A stretch of DNA of 15,735 nt. Origin: Aquificota bacterium (GTDB lineage: Bacteria; Aquificota; Aquificia; Aquificales; Hydrogenothermaceae). The position numbers and the translations under genes are program-made. The notes under the pieces are model-generated. The model was not told where the DNA came from. It saw nothing but the letters and a program-made list of their open reading frames with translations, and ran no database searches. Numbering within the stretch: position 1 is the stretch's first letter; every line of letters begins with the position of its first letter. The stretch is taken from the NCBI GenBank assembly GCA_013153635.1, contig JAADDZ010000025.1, forward strand, positions 1-15,735, written 5' to 3'. Positions 1 through 6,905 of this stretch are shown here, one piece after another.

Positions 1-392
1 TCTAAGGTGAATTTTATGTTTTTATCTTTTAGGTATTCTTTTAGTAGAACTAGGTACTCTTTATCTGTAATGAAAATAACAAAGTTGTCTTTGCATATTG
101 GTTTTATGGAGTTTATCTGATTTTTAGTTAGTATATGGGCATCGTCTATTATGATTATATGATTTGTCAAATTATTTAGGTTTTCTAAATCTATCTCTTT
201 TGCGTTTATATAGATAGTCTCTTTTTTTCTAAGATTTGCTGACTGTAGGTATTTTGCAAAAGCTGTTTTTCCAGTTTTTTTGTCTCCGTATATAATCCCA
301 CACCCATTACTTTCGAAGACTATATTTTCTATTATTATTTTTAGTTCTCGTAAGTTCTTAGATAAGAAAAAGTAAGGCTCTTTATTTGTCAT
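1..392 (-). CDS. P-loop ATPase, ExeA/GspA/MshM-like (N-terminal part, cut by window edge)
   Basis: An open frame starts at ATG 392 and runs without a stop to base 1, giving 130 residues. It has a Walker A motif GDKKTGKT near residue 35 and a Walker B-like IIIIDDAH near residue 75. The N-terminus PYFFLS followed by an EL residue pair and then the P-loop matches the arrangement in the ExeA/GspA/MshM AAA ATPases, which support secretin or MSHA-type pilus assembly. A pilin-like and a PilM/PilN-like gene lie 8-10 kb away on the same strand, which fits that reading. The upstream sequence AGGA is a weak, distant ribosome binding site, and a TATAAT-like box lies at 424-429 on the minus strand. The ATPase fold is well supported; the ExeA/MshM assignment is inference, and a DnaA/Hda-like or other AAA ATPase remains possible because the C-terminal part is missing. 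Confidence 0.7.
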   Translation of the reverse strand, partial: MTNKEPYFFLSKNLRELKIIIENIVFESNGCGIIYGDKKTGKTAFAKYLQSANLRKKETIYINAKEIDLENLNNLTNHIIIIDDAHILTKNQINSIKPICKDNFVIFITDKEYLVLLKEYLKDKNIKFTL

Positions 393-456
393 TATATTTT
401 TATCCTAATTTGTTTAAATAAAAATTATAACAAATATAGTTTATAATGATGCTGTT
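393..456. promoter_or_regulatory. Divergent promoter region between the ATPase and SDR genes
   Basis: This 64-bp AT-rich gap separates divergent starts. On the plus strand, TATAAT at 442-447 ends 9 bases before the ATG at 457, so transcription would begin only about 2-3 nt upstream of the start codon. On the minus strand, TATAAT (bases 429 to 424) lies about 32 bases before the ATPase start. No convincing TTGACA-like -35 box is visible at 17 bases from either, so these are -10 matches only. Confidence 0.5.
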
Positions 457-1182
457 ATGGAAATCAAAGGAAAAAATGCACTTGTAACTGGCTCTGCTAA
501 AAGGATTGGGAAAGCTATCGCTGTAAACCTTGCTAAAGAAGGAGCAAATGTTATTGTTCATTATCGTTCCTCTAAAGAAGAAGCTTTAAAGGTAAAACAA
601 GAAATAGAGAGTTTTGGGGTAAAGTGTGCTTTGGTAAAGGCTGATTTAGAAAATCTAGAAGAAGTTTTTTTCCTTGCCTTTGAGTCTTTGAGAATTTTCG
701 GGAGTATTGATATTCTCGTTAATAATGCGTCTATCTACTATCCTACTCCTTTGGAAGAGTTAAAAGAGGAAGATATAGATAGATTCTATAATGTACATGT
801 GAAAGCTCCTTTGTTTTTATCTAAAGAGTTAGGGCTTTCTATGTTTAAGAATAAAAATGGAAGGATTATAAATATTGCAGATTATTCTGCAATAAAGCCC
901 TATCCGAATTATATTGCATATAATATATCTAAGGGTGCGATGCTAACATTGACGCGTAATTTGGCAAAGGAGTTAGCTCCTTATGTTTTAGTGAATGCGG
1001 TATTACCGGGACCTATCGTTCCTCCAGAAGATTTAGAAGATAAAAATATACCGTTGAAAAAGACTGTTTTAAAAAAGTGGGGTAGAGAGGTAGAAATATG
1101 GAAAGCTGTGAAGTTTTTAATTGAAAGTGATTTTACTACTGGTGTTTTTTTACCAGTAGAAGGTGGGAGGCTTATATATTGA
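457..1182 (+). CDS. SDR-family oxidoreductase, pteridine reductase (PTR1/FolM)-like
   Basis: This 241-aa protein has the short-chain dehydrogenase/reductase fold. TGSAKRIG (residues 11-18) is the nucleotide loop with the TGxxxR form of pteridine reductases, HYRSS (35-39) suggests NADPH preference, and NNAS is at 89-92. The catalytic pair Tyr155/Lys159 (YNISK) is preceded by Asp142 at the place 13 residues before Tyr where ordinary SDRs have Ser. That Asp-Tyr-Lys arrangement is the signature of PTR1, which reduces dihydropterins and dihydrofolate. The likely role is therefore tetrahydrofolate or pterin reduction in the cytoplasm; a FabG-like activity is less likely. There is no ribosome binding site before the ATG and a TATAAT box ends 9 bases upstream, so the mRNA may be leaderless. 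The gene overlaps the next one by 4 nt. The SDR call is firm; the substrate is inferred. Confidence 0.85.
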   Translation: MEIKGKNALVTGSAKRIGKAIAVNLAKEGANVIVHYRSSKEEALKVKQEIESFGVKCALVKADLENLEEVFFLAFESLRIFGSIDILVNNASIYYPTPLEELKEEDIDRFYNVHVKAPLFLSKELGLSMFKNKNGRIINIADYSAIKPYPNYIAYNISKGAMLTLTRNLAKELAPYVLVNAVLPGPIVPPEDLEDKNIPLKKTVLKKWGREVEIWKAVKFLIESDFTTGVFLPVEGGRLIY

Positions 1183-1943
1183 GTTATAGTTTGACTTTTT
1201 TGGGTACTGGTGGAGGTAGAGTTGTAGTTTTTAGACAGCTTAGACATTCTGGAGGTATGTGGCTTTCTTTTGATAGATTTAATATCCTTATAGACCCGGG
1301 ACCTGGAGCTTTGATTCGAATGTTTGAAAGAGGTTTAGACCCGAGAGATGTTGATATTTTTATTTTGTCTCATAGGCATTTAGACCATACAGCTGATATA
1401 AATGCAGTTTTAGAGTCTGCTACAGAAAGTACCAAAAAGAAAAAAGATATATTAATCTGTCCAAAAGATGCTTTAAAAGATTGTGATTCTGTAGTTCTTC
1501 CTTATCTACAAAAAGGATTAAAATCTATTGAGTTTATACATGAAGGAAAAACGATAAAGTATAAAAATATATCTATAAATGGGTTGATAAAGCATATACA
1601 CAAGGGTGCTGACACTTATGGTTTAGAGATAAAAAATGATAGTAAGAGTTTTGTTTATGTTCCTTGTGGAAGATTTTTTGAAGGAATGTTAGACGGGTAT
1701 CCAAAAGGTGCAGATTTAATGGTGTTTAATACTACTTTTACAAGACCTGTACCAAATGTAGACCATCTCTCTGCAAGTGATGTAAGAAAGATGCTTTTAA
1801 AACTAAAACCCAAAAAGGCTATTATTACTCATTTTAGTGTTCAGATGCTAAAAGCTTCCCCACAGAAAGTAGCTGAAAATCTATCAAAAGAAACTAATGT
1901 GGAGGTTATAGCTTCAAAAGATGGGCTAAAAGTAGAATTTTAA
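1179..1943 (+). CDS. Metallo-beta-lactamase-fold hydrolase (RNase Z/PhnP-like group)
   Basis: This 254-aa protein opens with LTFLGTGGGR, the usual first strand of the family. The metal-binding motif HRHLDH is at residues 65-70 (His65, His67, Asp69, His70). Further ligand candidates are His141 in the HIHKGADTYGLEI segment, His196 (VDHLSASD) and His218 (ITHFS). The position where most relatives carry the metal-bridging Asp (SGDT) here reads VPCGRFF, with Cys163 and no Asp. The start is TTG at 1179, whose last two bases form the upstream TGA stop; a GGTGGGAGG ribosome binding site lies 8 bases before. It is translationally coupled to the pteridine-reductase-like gene. The substrate is unknown; RNase, phosphodiesterase or lactonase activity are all possible for this fold. 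Confidence 0.85.
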   Translation: MSYSLTFLGTGGGRVVVFRQLRHSGGMWLSFDRFNILIDPGPGALIRMFERGLDPRDVDIFILSHRHLDHTADINAVLESATESTKKKKDILICPKDALKDCDSVVLPYLQKGLKSIEFIHEGKTIKYKNISINGLIKHIHKGADTYGLEIKNDSKSFVYVPCGRFFEGMLDGYPKGADLMVFNTTFTRPVPNVDHLSASDVRKMLLKLKPKKAIITHFSVQMLKASPQKVAENLSKETNVEVIASKDGLKVEF

Positions 1944-1965
1944 AAAGGGTGGCTGGTAAGCCACC
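1941..1965 (-). terminator. Rho-independent terminator of the sox operon
   Basis: On the minus strand a perfect 7-bp stem GGTGGCT/AGCCACC (1959-1965 with 1948-1954) with a 4-nt loop is followed by C and TTTTT (1942-1946). It lies 38 bases past the stop of the last gene of the sox unit. The T-run overlaps the TAA stop of the convergent MBL gene. On the plus strand there is no T-run after the stem, so it should terminate only the minus-strand transcript. A competing 5-bp stem CTGGT/ACCAG is also possible within the same sequence. Confidence 0.85.
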
Positions 1966-2002
1966 AGATACAGCGGGAGGCGAGTAAGGTCAAAAGAAGG
2001 GG

Positions 2003-2503
2003 TCAAAGCATGCTTTTGATAGCCGTGTCTATTCTTTTTTCTAGTTCTTCTACAGCTTTTTTAACTTTTGGATATTTTGTTCCATCTAACAGCATAGATA
2101 CTTTTGCTCTGACTATATAAGTGTAATCGTCGTCTTCTACTTGATATACAGTTATAACCATAGGAGATATAACTAATGCGTTAGGGTCTCCTGTAAATAT
2201 CTTGTACAAGGTTGATATGCTGGTAACAAGAAAGTTTTGTACAAAAGTGATATTTAGTTTGTCATAGTCAGAGAATATCTTTACGTTCGCTTCTAAAGGT
2301 GCAATAGGGTTAGTAGTATCCACTATGGTAATCTGTTGAGCTTCAAGGTTCATCTTTAGAAGTTGTACTACTTCGTCAGCATCTCCTTCGTATTTGTATA
2401 TGATTATGCCTTTTCCAGAGCTTTTTGTGTCAGGTTTCCATTGGGCATAAGAGAGTCCTAGTAATAGACAGGTAATATAAAGAAAAACGGTAAATTTTCT
2501 CAT
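2003..2503 (-). CDS. Secreted DUF302-like protein, distal gene of the sox operon
   Basis: This 166-aa protein has an N-terminal signal peptide (hydrophobic residues 6-19, likely cleavage after SYA at 20), so it acts outside the cytoplasm. The mature part has the pattern of DUF302-like proteins: an opening YKYEGDADEV strand/helix, a middle segment ending ISPMVITVYQVEDDD, and a C-terminal helix rich in charged residues. It lacks the Pro-Cys of its relative at 3878-4357 and has no Cys after the signal peptide. It is the last gene before the terminator and is preceded by a structured intergenic leader (2518-2571) and a strong AGGAGG site at 2508-2513. DUF302 has no established biochemical function; placement suggests a role in sulfur compound handling or the envelope. 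The family match is by pattern only. Confidence 0.6.
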   Translation of the reverse strand: MRKFTVFLYITCLLLGLSYAQWKPDTKSSGKGIIIYKYEGDADEVVQLLKMNLEAQQITIVDTTNPIAPLEANVKIFSDYDKLNITFVQNFLVTSISTLYKIFTGDPNALVISPMVITVYQVEDDDYTYIVRAKVSMLLDGTKYPKVKKAVEELEKRIDTAIKSML

Positions 2504-2517
2504 GAGACCTCCTTTTT

Positions 2518-2571
2518 CCTAGATGTAGAATCTAGGGTCGGGCTATTTTTATTCTGCCGCCCGACTGGCAG
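2518..2571 (-). promoter_or_regulatory. Structured RNA leader: H-type pseudoknot plus adjacent hairpin
   Basis: Read on the minus strand, the bases after the porin stop can form stem 1 CTGCC/GGCAG (2567-2571 with 2554-2558) whose loop is A plus GTCGGGC. That loop (2559-2565) pairs perfectly over 7 bp with GCCCGAC (2537-2543) to give stem 2. The linker crossing stem 1 is 10 nt, A-rich (2544-2553), and loop 1 is a single A: the classic geometry of an H-type pseudoknot. Immediately next, with no spacer, is a 7-bp hairpin CCTAGAT/ATCTAGG with a 5-nt loop (2518-2536), which ends 4 bases before the AGGAGG ribosome binding site. There is no T-run, so it is not an ordinary terminator. A role in mRNA stability, translation control or ligand sensing is inferred. 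Confidence 0.55.
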
Positions 2572-2574
2572 GTT

Positions 2575-3858
2575 TTAATATATAAGCTGTAGTCCCATAC
2601 CTACATAAGAAAAGTCGAGATTTTTAATTTTGCCCCAGTCATAACTTATGTTTAACTTTAGGTTGTCTTTATTTATAAGCCAGTTTAAGCTCACTTCATA
2701 AAGCTCTTTTTTAGAGGCTACTCCTGTGTCACTTACGTAATCTCCGTTGTTATCGTATGGGTCTTCTTTTGATACCATAATAGCAGGTCTTATAATCTGT
2801 TTGTTCTTGAGGAAAAAGTTATACCCTGCTTTTACTGACCAAACCTTGTCTGTACCTTCTGTATTATCAAGTTTTTTTCTATATAACCAGTCATATTCGG
2901 CGTTGAAATCCCAAGGTCCGTAGTTTGCTAAAATGTCTACTCCGTACATATTGTTTTGTTTGAATACATCTGTTTCTCCTTGATAGGTGTAGTTTAGACC
3001 TATAGTGATACCGTTTCTCTTTCCGTAATAGGTCTGGGTGTAACCCATTTTGTATTTGGTCATTTCTGGGTCTCCAAAGCTCCATGCTACTCTCAATGCG
3101 AGTAGTGGAGACCATTTTATTCCGTCACCTACTCCTGCTTTTCCACTTCCGCCAATTACTTCGTTTCCATCTCCGTCACCGTCTCCCGGGTCAAACGTTA
3201 TTCCAGATTTGGAGTTGCCTATGATTTTCGTATGGTTTGTGTCAAAAATTCCTACATTGAAGTTAAATTTCTTTTCTAATGCTAATCCACCTATATTTAT
3301 ACCTGTTTCACGACCAGGACCTCTACCTACTATATGTTTTCTAGGGGTAAAGTTTGGTAAGGATTTTTGGAAAGATATAACTTTGAACGCTGTGGTTATA
3401 CTTTCTTTTCCTACTTGGGGTCTAAAGTACCCAACAGATACATTCGCCCATTCTGGGTCTAAAGACCATGTCCATATTGCGTCCCAGATGTAAAACTCTC
3501 TGTTCTCTGTTCCTGCTCCTTCTATGGAGCCTCCAGTTGTGTTTGGACCTCCTGTTCCAGCGGTTGCTTCATTTTTTCCTAAATTGTCGTATGCAAACCA
3601 TACCTTGAAGGTCATATCTTTTCTGATTTTACCTTTTACTCCTATTCTACCTCTTCTTATATACAGGTCATTTCTTGAGTCCATATTGTTATTGAAGCTG
3701 TCATTTTCTATTGTGTAGATGTTCCACACCTGAACCATCTGGAAAATCTCTATCCATTTTCCATCTCCAAAGTATACTCTTGGTTTTGCATGTGCATGTG
3801 AGGTAAAAAGTGCTAAAGTCCCTAAGCCTACCACTGAAGATACTATTACTTTTTTCAT
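2575..3858 (-). CDS. Outer-membrane porin, phosphate-selective porin O/P (OprP/OprO) type
   Basis: This 427-aa protein has a signal peptide (cleavage near AHA, residue 24), alternating beta strands rich in Tyr and Trp, and a C-terminal aromatic residue (LQLIY), all typical of outer-membrane beta-barrels. The segment DLYIRRGRIGVKGKI near residue 65 is the signature of the OprP/OprO anion porin family. Residues around 225-245 form an acidic, glycine-rich loop containing GDGDGDGN that could bind calcium. It follows the DUF302 gene by 20 bases with an AGGAGG site and lies in the same transcript as soxB. Inferred role: passage of anions such as thiosulfate or sulfate to and from the periplasmic Sox enzymes. 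The porin call is firm; the substrate is not. Confidence 0.85.
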   Translation of the reverse strand: MKKVIVSSVVGLGTLALFTSHAHAKPRVYFGDGKWIEIFQMVQVWNIYTIENDSFNNNMDSRNDLYIRRGRIGVKGKIRKDMTFKVWFAYDNLGKNEATAGTGGPNTTGGSIEGAGTENREFYIWDAIWTWSLDPEWANVSVGYFRPQVGKESITTAFKVISFQKSLPNFTPRKHIVGRGPGRETGINIGGLALEKKFNFNVGIFDTNHTKIIGNSKSGITFDPGDGDGDGNEVIGGSGKAGVGDGIKWSPLLALRVAWSFGDPEMTKYKMGYTQTYYGKRNGITIGLNYTYQGETDVFKQNNMYGVDILANYGPWDFNAEYDWLYRKKLDNTEGTDKVWSVKAGYNFFLKNKQIIRPAIMVSKEDPYDNNGDYVSDTGVASKKELYEVSLNWLINKDNLKLNISYDWGKIKNLDFSYVGMGLQLIY

Positions 3859-3877
3859 GTTAAACCTCCTGTTTTTG

Positions 3878-4357
3878 TTATTCTTTTAAAGCATTTATTA
3901 TTTCTCTCATCGTTTTTTCTACATACTTTATCGTTGTTATAGCTGTTTTGTCTTTTATTTTTAGTTTTTTTATAAGAGGAGATATTTTTGCCATTCCTAC
4001 CACAAGCTTGCCGTCTTTATCTTTGTATGTAAAGATTCTGCATGGGAAGTATCCTGCAAGATGAGGGTTATTTTTCATTATTTTGTATCCCATAGACAGA
4101 CTACAGGTTAGATATATCCTCATATCTTCCCAAAAATCTTTGTAGCCTTGCTCTTGTACACCTTTTGTTATGTTTAAGATTTTTATTATTTTTAGGTTTT
4201 TTCCTTCTGCTTCTGATTGGATTACCATGTCTGCCTCTTCTAACGACATGTCTACCTTTATCCAGTACAGTTCAGAATCTTCATAGCCAAAACTTATATT
4301 AAAAAGAAGGAGGTAAGCCGCAGTAAGGCTACCTAGCAGTATTTTTGTCAAGGACAT
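3878..4357 (-). CDS. Secreted DUF302-domain protein, between soxB and the porin
   Basis: This 159-aa protein has a signal peptide or N-terminal membrane anchor (hydrophobic residues 5-23). The mature part fits DUF302: an amphipathic first half, a KGVQEQGY segment, then HLAGYFPCRIFTYKDKDGKLVVGMAKISP, where the Pro-Cys and the dGKvvV strand are characteristic. It overlaps the end of soxB by 10 nt, and its AAAGGAGG ribosome binding site sits inside the last soxB codons, so the two are co-translated. The family function is not established. Its recurring association with sulfur or envelope genes and the conserved Cys suggest binding or handling of a small thiol or sulfur species in the periplasm, which is inference. 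Confidence 0.75.
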   Translation of the reverse strand: MSLTKILLGSLTAAYLLLFNISFGYEDSELYWIKVDMSLEEADMVIQSEAEGKNLKIIKILNITKGVQEQGYKDFWEDMRIYLTCSLSMGYKIMKNNPHLAGYFPCRIFTYKDKDGKLVVGMAKISPLIKKLKIKDKTAITTIKYVEKTMREIINALKE

Positions 4358-6084
4358 ATACCTCCTTTCTTAGGACAGCCACAGTTAATATCTATAACTT
4401 TTACATTTGATTTTAAAGGTGGAGCTACTACTTTCTTTCTTTTTACATAATCGATTACTATGTCGTATACAGGTCTAAATTTTTTGGCGTTTCTTCCAGC
4501 TCTGTGCAGGTTTCCACCCCACGCCGCAAGAACATAGTATCTATTTGGGTCAAATGGTTTTCCGTTTACATATATGTTTCTAAGCCTTTTTCCCATAGGA
4601 GCTGTGATTTTTATTTCGTATTCCATTCCGAGTAACCTGCTCATGTCTCCTCCTTGCTGATAGAGAGGATTTTCATTAAATACATTGTCAGCTATATCTT
4701 CTAGAATCATCTTTAGTTGAGAACCTTTCATCTCAAATCTATAGACATCTGGGTAGGTTATTGCTGTCATTTCGTATATGTTATCTACAGTTATTTCTTC
4801 TTCTGGTAAGATTGTAGTTCCCCATCTGTAGCCGGGTGTAAACACGATTTCTGCGTCTGTTTCTTCTTTTATAGCTTCAGATATAACTCTGTCAAAGGTC
4901 GAGTAGAATGTGTCTCTTTTGTACAGTAAGGTTTGGGTTTTCCCTATTACTTGGTTTAGTTTTTTCTCATAAGGTTTGTAATGATTGTTTATTAGGGTTT
5001 CCATTTGGGGGTCTGGTTTTATAAAGTTACTAGCTACTGGTATTAGCTTGTAGTTGTATTTTGTGATTTTTTTGCCTTTTACTTCAAGGTCTAACCTTCC
5101 TACATATTTTCCATGACTGCCGGCTATTACTATCATTGTGTTTCCAACGAATATAGGTTTTGGAGCTGGGTCGTGGGTATGTCCGCTAAATAAGATGTCG
5201 ATTCCTTTTACTTTTTTTGCAAGGGCGATGTCTAAAGAAAACCCGTCATGAGATAGGAGGACGACTAGGTCTACTTTTTTGTCGTTCTTTAGTTCGTCTA
5301 CAAGCTCTTGTAAGGTGTCCATTCTAACACCAAAAGTCCAGCCTTCTATGAATTCTTTTGGGTTGGCTATAGGAGTGTATGGGTATGAGTTTCCTATTAT
5401 TCCTATTTTTGCTCCGCCGACTTCTTTTATTGTGTATGGTTTAAAAACTCTCTCTTCCCACATAGAATCGAGAACGTTTTGGGAGATAAATTCAGCTTTT
5501 AGATGGTTATCTATTAGTTCCATCACTCTATCTTTTCCATATGTAAACTCCCAGTGTCCTACCATAACATCTATTCCAAGGGCGTTTTGAACGTCCACTA
5601 CCGCTTTTGCATTGGTAAATAAGGCTACAGCTGTTCCCTGCCATGTGTCTCCAGAGTCTAGAAAGAGTACTTTGTCTCTTCCTCTTTCTGAAATTATCTG
5701 TTTTACAAGGGTTGCCATATGGGCTACTCCACCCATTTTTCCATATTTGTGTGCTAGTTCTACAAAATCTACAGCTGTATCAAAGTACTGTCTTATAGAC
5801 CCTTTTTTGATTCCATAGTATTCTAGGTATGCTTCTCCACATAGGAATCCGGGTTCTCCTACTAATGATGGGTGAGACAGTAGGGTGGAGGGTTCTCTAA
5901 AGTATAAGGGTTTTAGATGGGCATGGAGGTCACATATGTGTAGAAGGGTTACTGTACCTACCGGTTTGAATTGGAAGATTTCTTCTGGTTTTAGTTTTGC
6001 TAGCTTTGCAAGAGCGTCTCCTCCTGTTGCTGTTAACCCTAAGACAGCCGCAAGTTCTAGAAAATCTCTTCTTGATAGATTCAT
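4348..6084 (-). CDS. soxB: SoxB, sulfate thiohydrolase of the Sox system
   Basis: This 578-aa protein belongs to the dimanganese 5'-nucleotidase-like family and removes sulfate from the SoxY-bound S-sulfonate in the periplasm. The N-terminus SRRDFLE is a Tat signal. The metal and active-site motifs are in order: DLHAHLKP (Asp52, His54, His56), DSGDTWQG (143-150), GHWEFTYG (176-183), SHDGF (His279) and GHTHD (His302, His304). GHWEFTYG is diagnostic of SoxB as opposed to other 5'-nucleotidases. The C-terminus carries an unusual cysteine-rich tail, NCGCPKKGGICP, with Cys568, Cys570 and Cys577. It starts 10 bases after soxA with a GGAGG site. The identification is firm; the purpose of the tail is unknown. 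Confidence 0.97.
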   Translation of the reverse strand: MNLSRRDFLELAAVLGLTATGGDALAKLAKLKPEEIFQFKPVGTVTLLHICDLHAHLKPLYFREPSTLLSHPSLVGEPGFLCGEAYLEYYGIKKGSIRQYFDTAVDFVELAHKYGKMGGVAHMATLVKQIISERGRDKVLFLDSGDTWQGTAVALFTNAKAVVDVQNALGIDVMVGHWEFTYGKDRVMELIDNHLKAEFISQNVLDSMWEERVFKPYTIKEVGGAKIGIIGNSYPYTPIANPKEFIEGWTFGVRMDTLQELVDELKNDKKVDLVVLLSHDGFSLDIALAKKVKGIDILFSGHTHDPAPKPIFVGNTMIVIAGSHGKYVGRLDLEVKGKKITKYNYKLIPVASNFIKPDPQMETLINNHYKPYEKKLNQVIGKTQTLLYKRDTFYSTFDRVISEAIKEETDAEIVFTPGYRWGTTILPEEEITVDNIYEMTAITYPDVYRFEMKGSQLKMILEDIADNVFNENPLYQQGGDMSRLLGMEYEIKITAPMGKRLRNIYVNGKPFDPNRYYVLAAWGGNLHRAGRNAKKFRPVYDIVIDYVKRKKVVAPPLKSNVKVIDINCGCPKKGGICP

Positions 6085-6094
6085 CTTTTACCTC

Positions 6095-6892
6095 CTACCT
6101 TACTAAACCGGGTGCATTTATTTCTGCCCCGTTAGAAAGGGAAGTTATGTATAGTTCTAGAGCTACCATTTCTTTTGAACCTAGAGGTAGTTTTTTCATA
6201 CCTGCATTTTTCATACATTGCTGGAATCTCTGTTCTATGGTGAACACTTTTGATTTGGTCATTCTGTATCCAGGCCAGTGAGCCGCCGCCGCAGTACCTT
6301 CTACTCCGTTTATACTTCCATTTCCTAATGGTTTTAACCATTGCATTCTAAGTCTTCTTCCTGCGGCAAATTCATGACATACTTGGCATGACAGGTATCT
6401 TTTTCCTCTTTTTGTTCTAAATACTTCTTTTCCATATTCGTAGTAGTCTTTTACTACTGGATTAGAAGATGTATCTACATCTATTTTTGTTCCTGATGCT
6501 ATATACTTTAGGTATGTGACCAATGCTACGTTTTGTTCGCTTTTTAGGGAAAAGGGTTTTGTTTTTTGATATTTTGCTTGACACATCTGAACTCTTTGCT
6601 GAAGAGAGACTACTTTGTTGCATTCTTTTTGGTATTTTGGATATTTCCCTATCTGGTTTATAAATTTGGTATCATCTGGATTATGACAGCTTGCACATGA
6701 TTTTTTCTCTGAACCCATTGGTTTGTTAAATAGCTCTCCTCCGATTTCTTCTGCGAAGACTTCCCCCGGATTTATACCTTCTTGGTATAGAGCCCAGTCT
6801 TCTGGGGATATAGCTTCTGGTTGAGCTGTAGCTATAGAGAATGTTGTCAAAATTGTTAAGACCCCAGACATGCTAATTTTGAGAATTCGCAT
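6095..6892 (-). CDS. soxA: SoxA, diheme c-type subunit of SoxAX
   Basis: This 265-aa protein has a Sec signal peptide (cleavage near residue 23, TAQ). Two heme c motifs are present: CASCH (66-70) and CQVCH (169-173). Each half has a conserved Cys suited as the distal heme ligand: Cys104 (RVQMCQ) and Cys226 (RFQQCM), the latter being the known catalytic position in SoxA. HWPGYR at 205-210 is also typical. SoxAX joins thiosulfate to the SoxY C-terminal cysteine by oxidative conjugation. It is a diheme SoxA, unlike the single-heme form of some bacteria. GGAGGG precedes the ATG by about 7 bases and soxZ ends 13 bases upstream. The identification is firm. Confidence 0.96.
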   Translation of the reverse strand: MRILKISMSGVLTILTTFSIATAQPEAISPEDWALYQEGINPGEVFAEEIGGELFNKPMGSEKKSCASCHNPDDTKFINQIGKYPKYQKECNKVVSLQQRVQMCQAKYQKTKPFSLKSEQNVALVTYLKYIASGTKIDVDTSSNPVVKDYYEYGKEVFRTKRGKRYLSCQVCHEFAAGRRLRMQWLKPLGNGSINGVEGTAAAAHWPGYRMTKSKVFTIEQRFQQCMKNAGMKKLPLGSKEMVALELYITSLSNGAEINAPGLVR

Positions 6893-6905
6893 TTTTTATC
6901 CCTCC

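Noticed and set aside
981-1247. Minus-strand frame across the SDR/MBL junction
   Set aside because: Low-complexity Ser/Thr composition, opposite two real genes.
2003-2019. Palindrome AAAGCATGCTTT at the end of the distal DUF302-like gene
   Set aside because: It encodes the last codons and stop, with no T-run or repeat elsewhere; probably chance. The real terminator is at 1941-1965.
3050-3718. Two plus-strand open frames opposite the porin gene
   Set aside because: They are rich in Pro, Ser and Phe, lack ribosome binding sites and mirror a clear porin on the other strand; they are shadow frames.
5279-6281. Several plus-strand open frames opposite soxB and soxA
   Set aside because: They overlap firmly identified sox genes, have no ribosome binding site and no family features.
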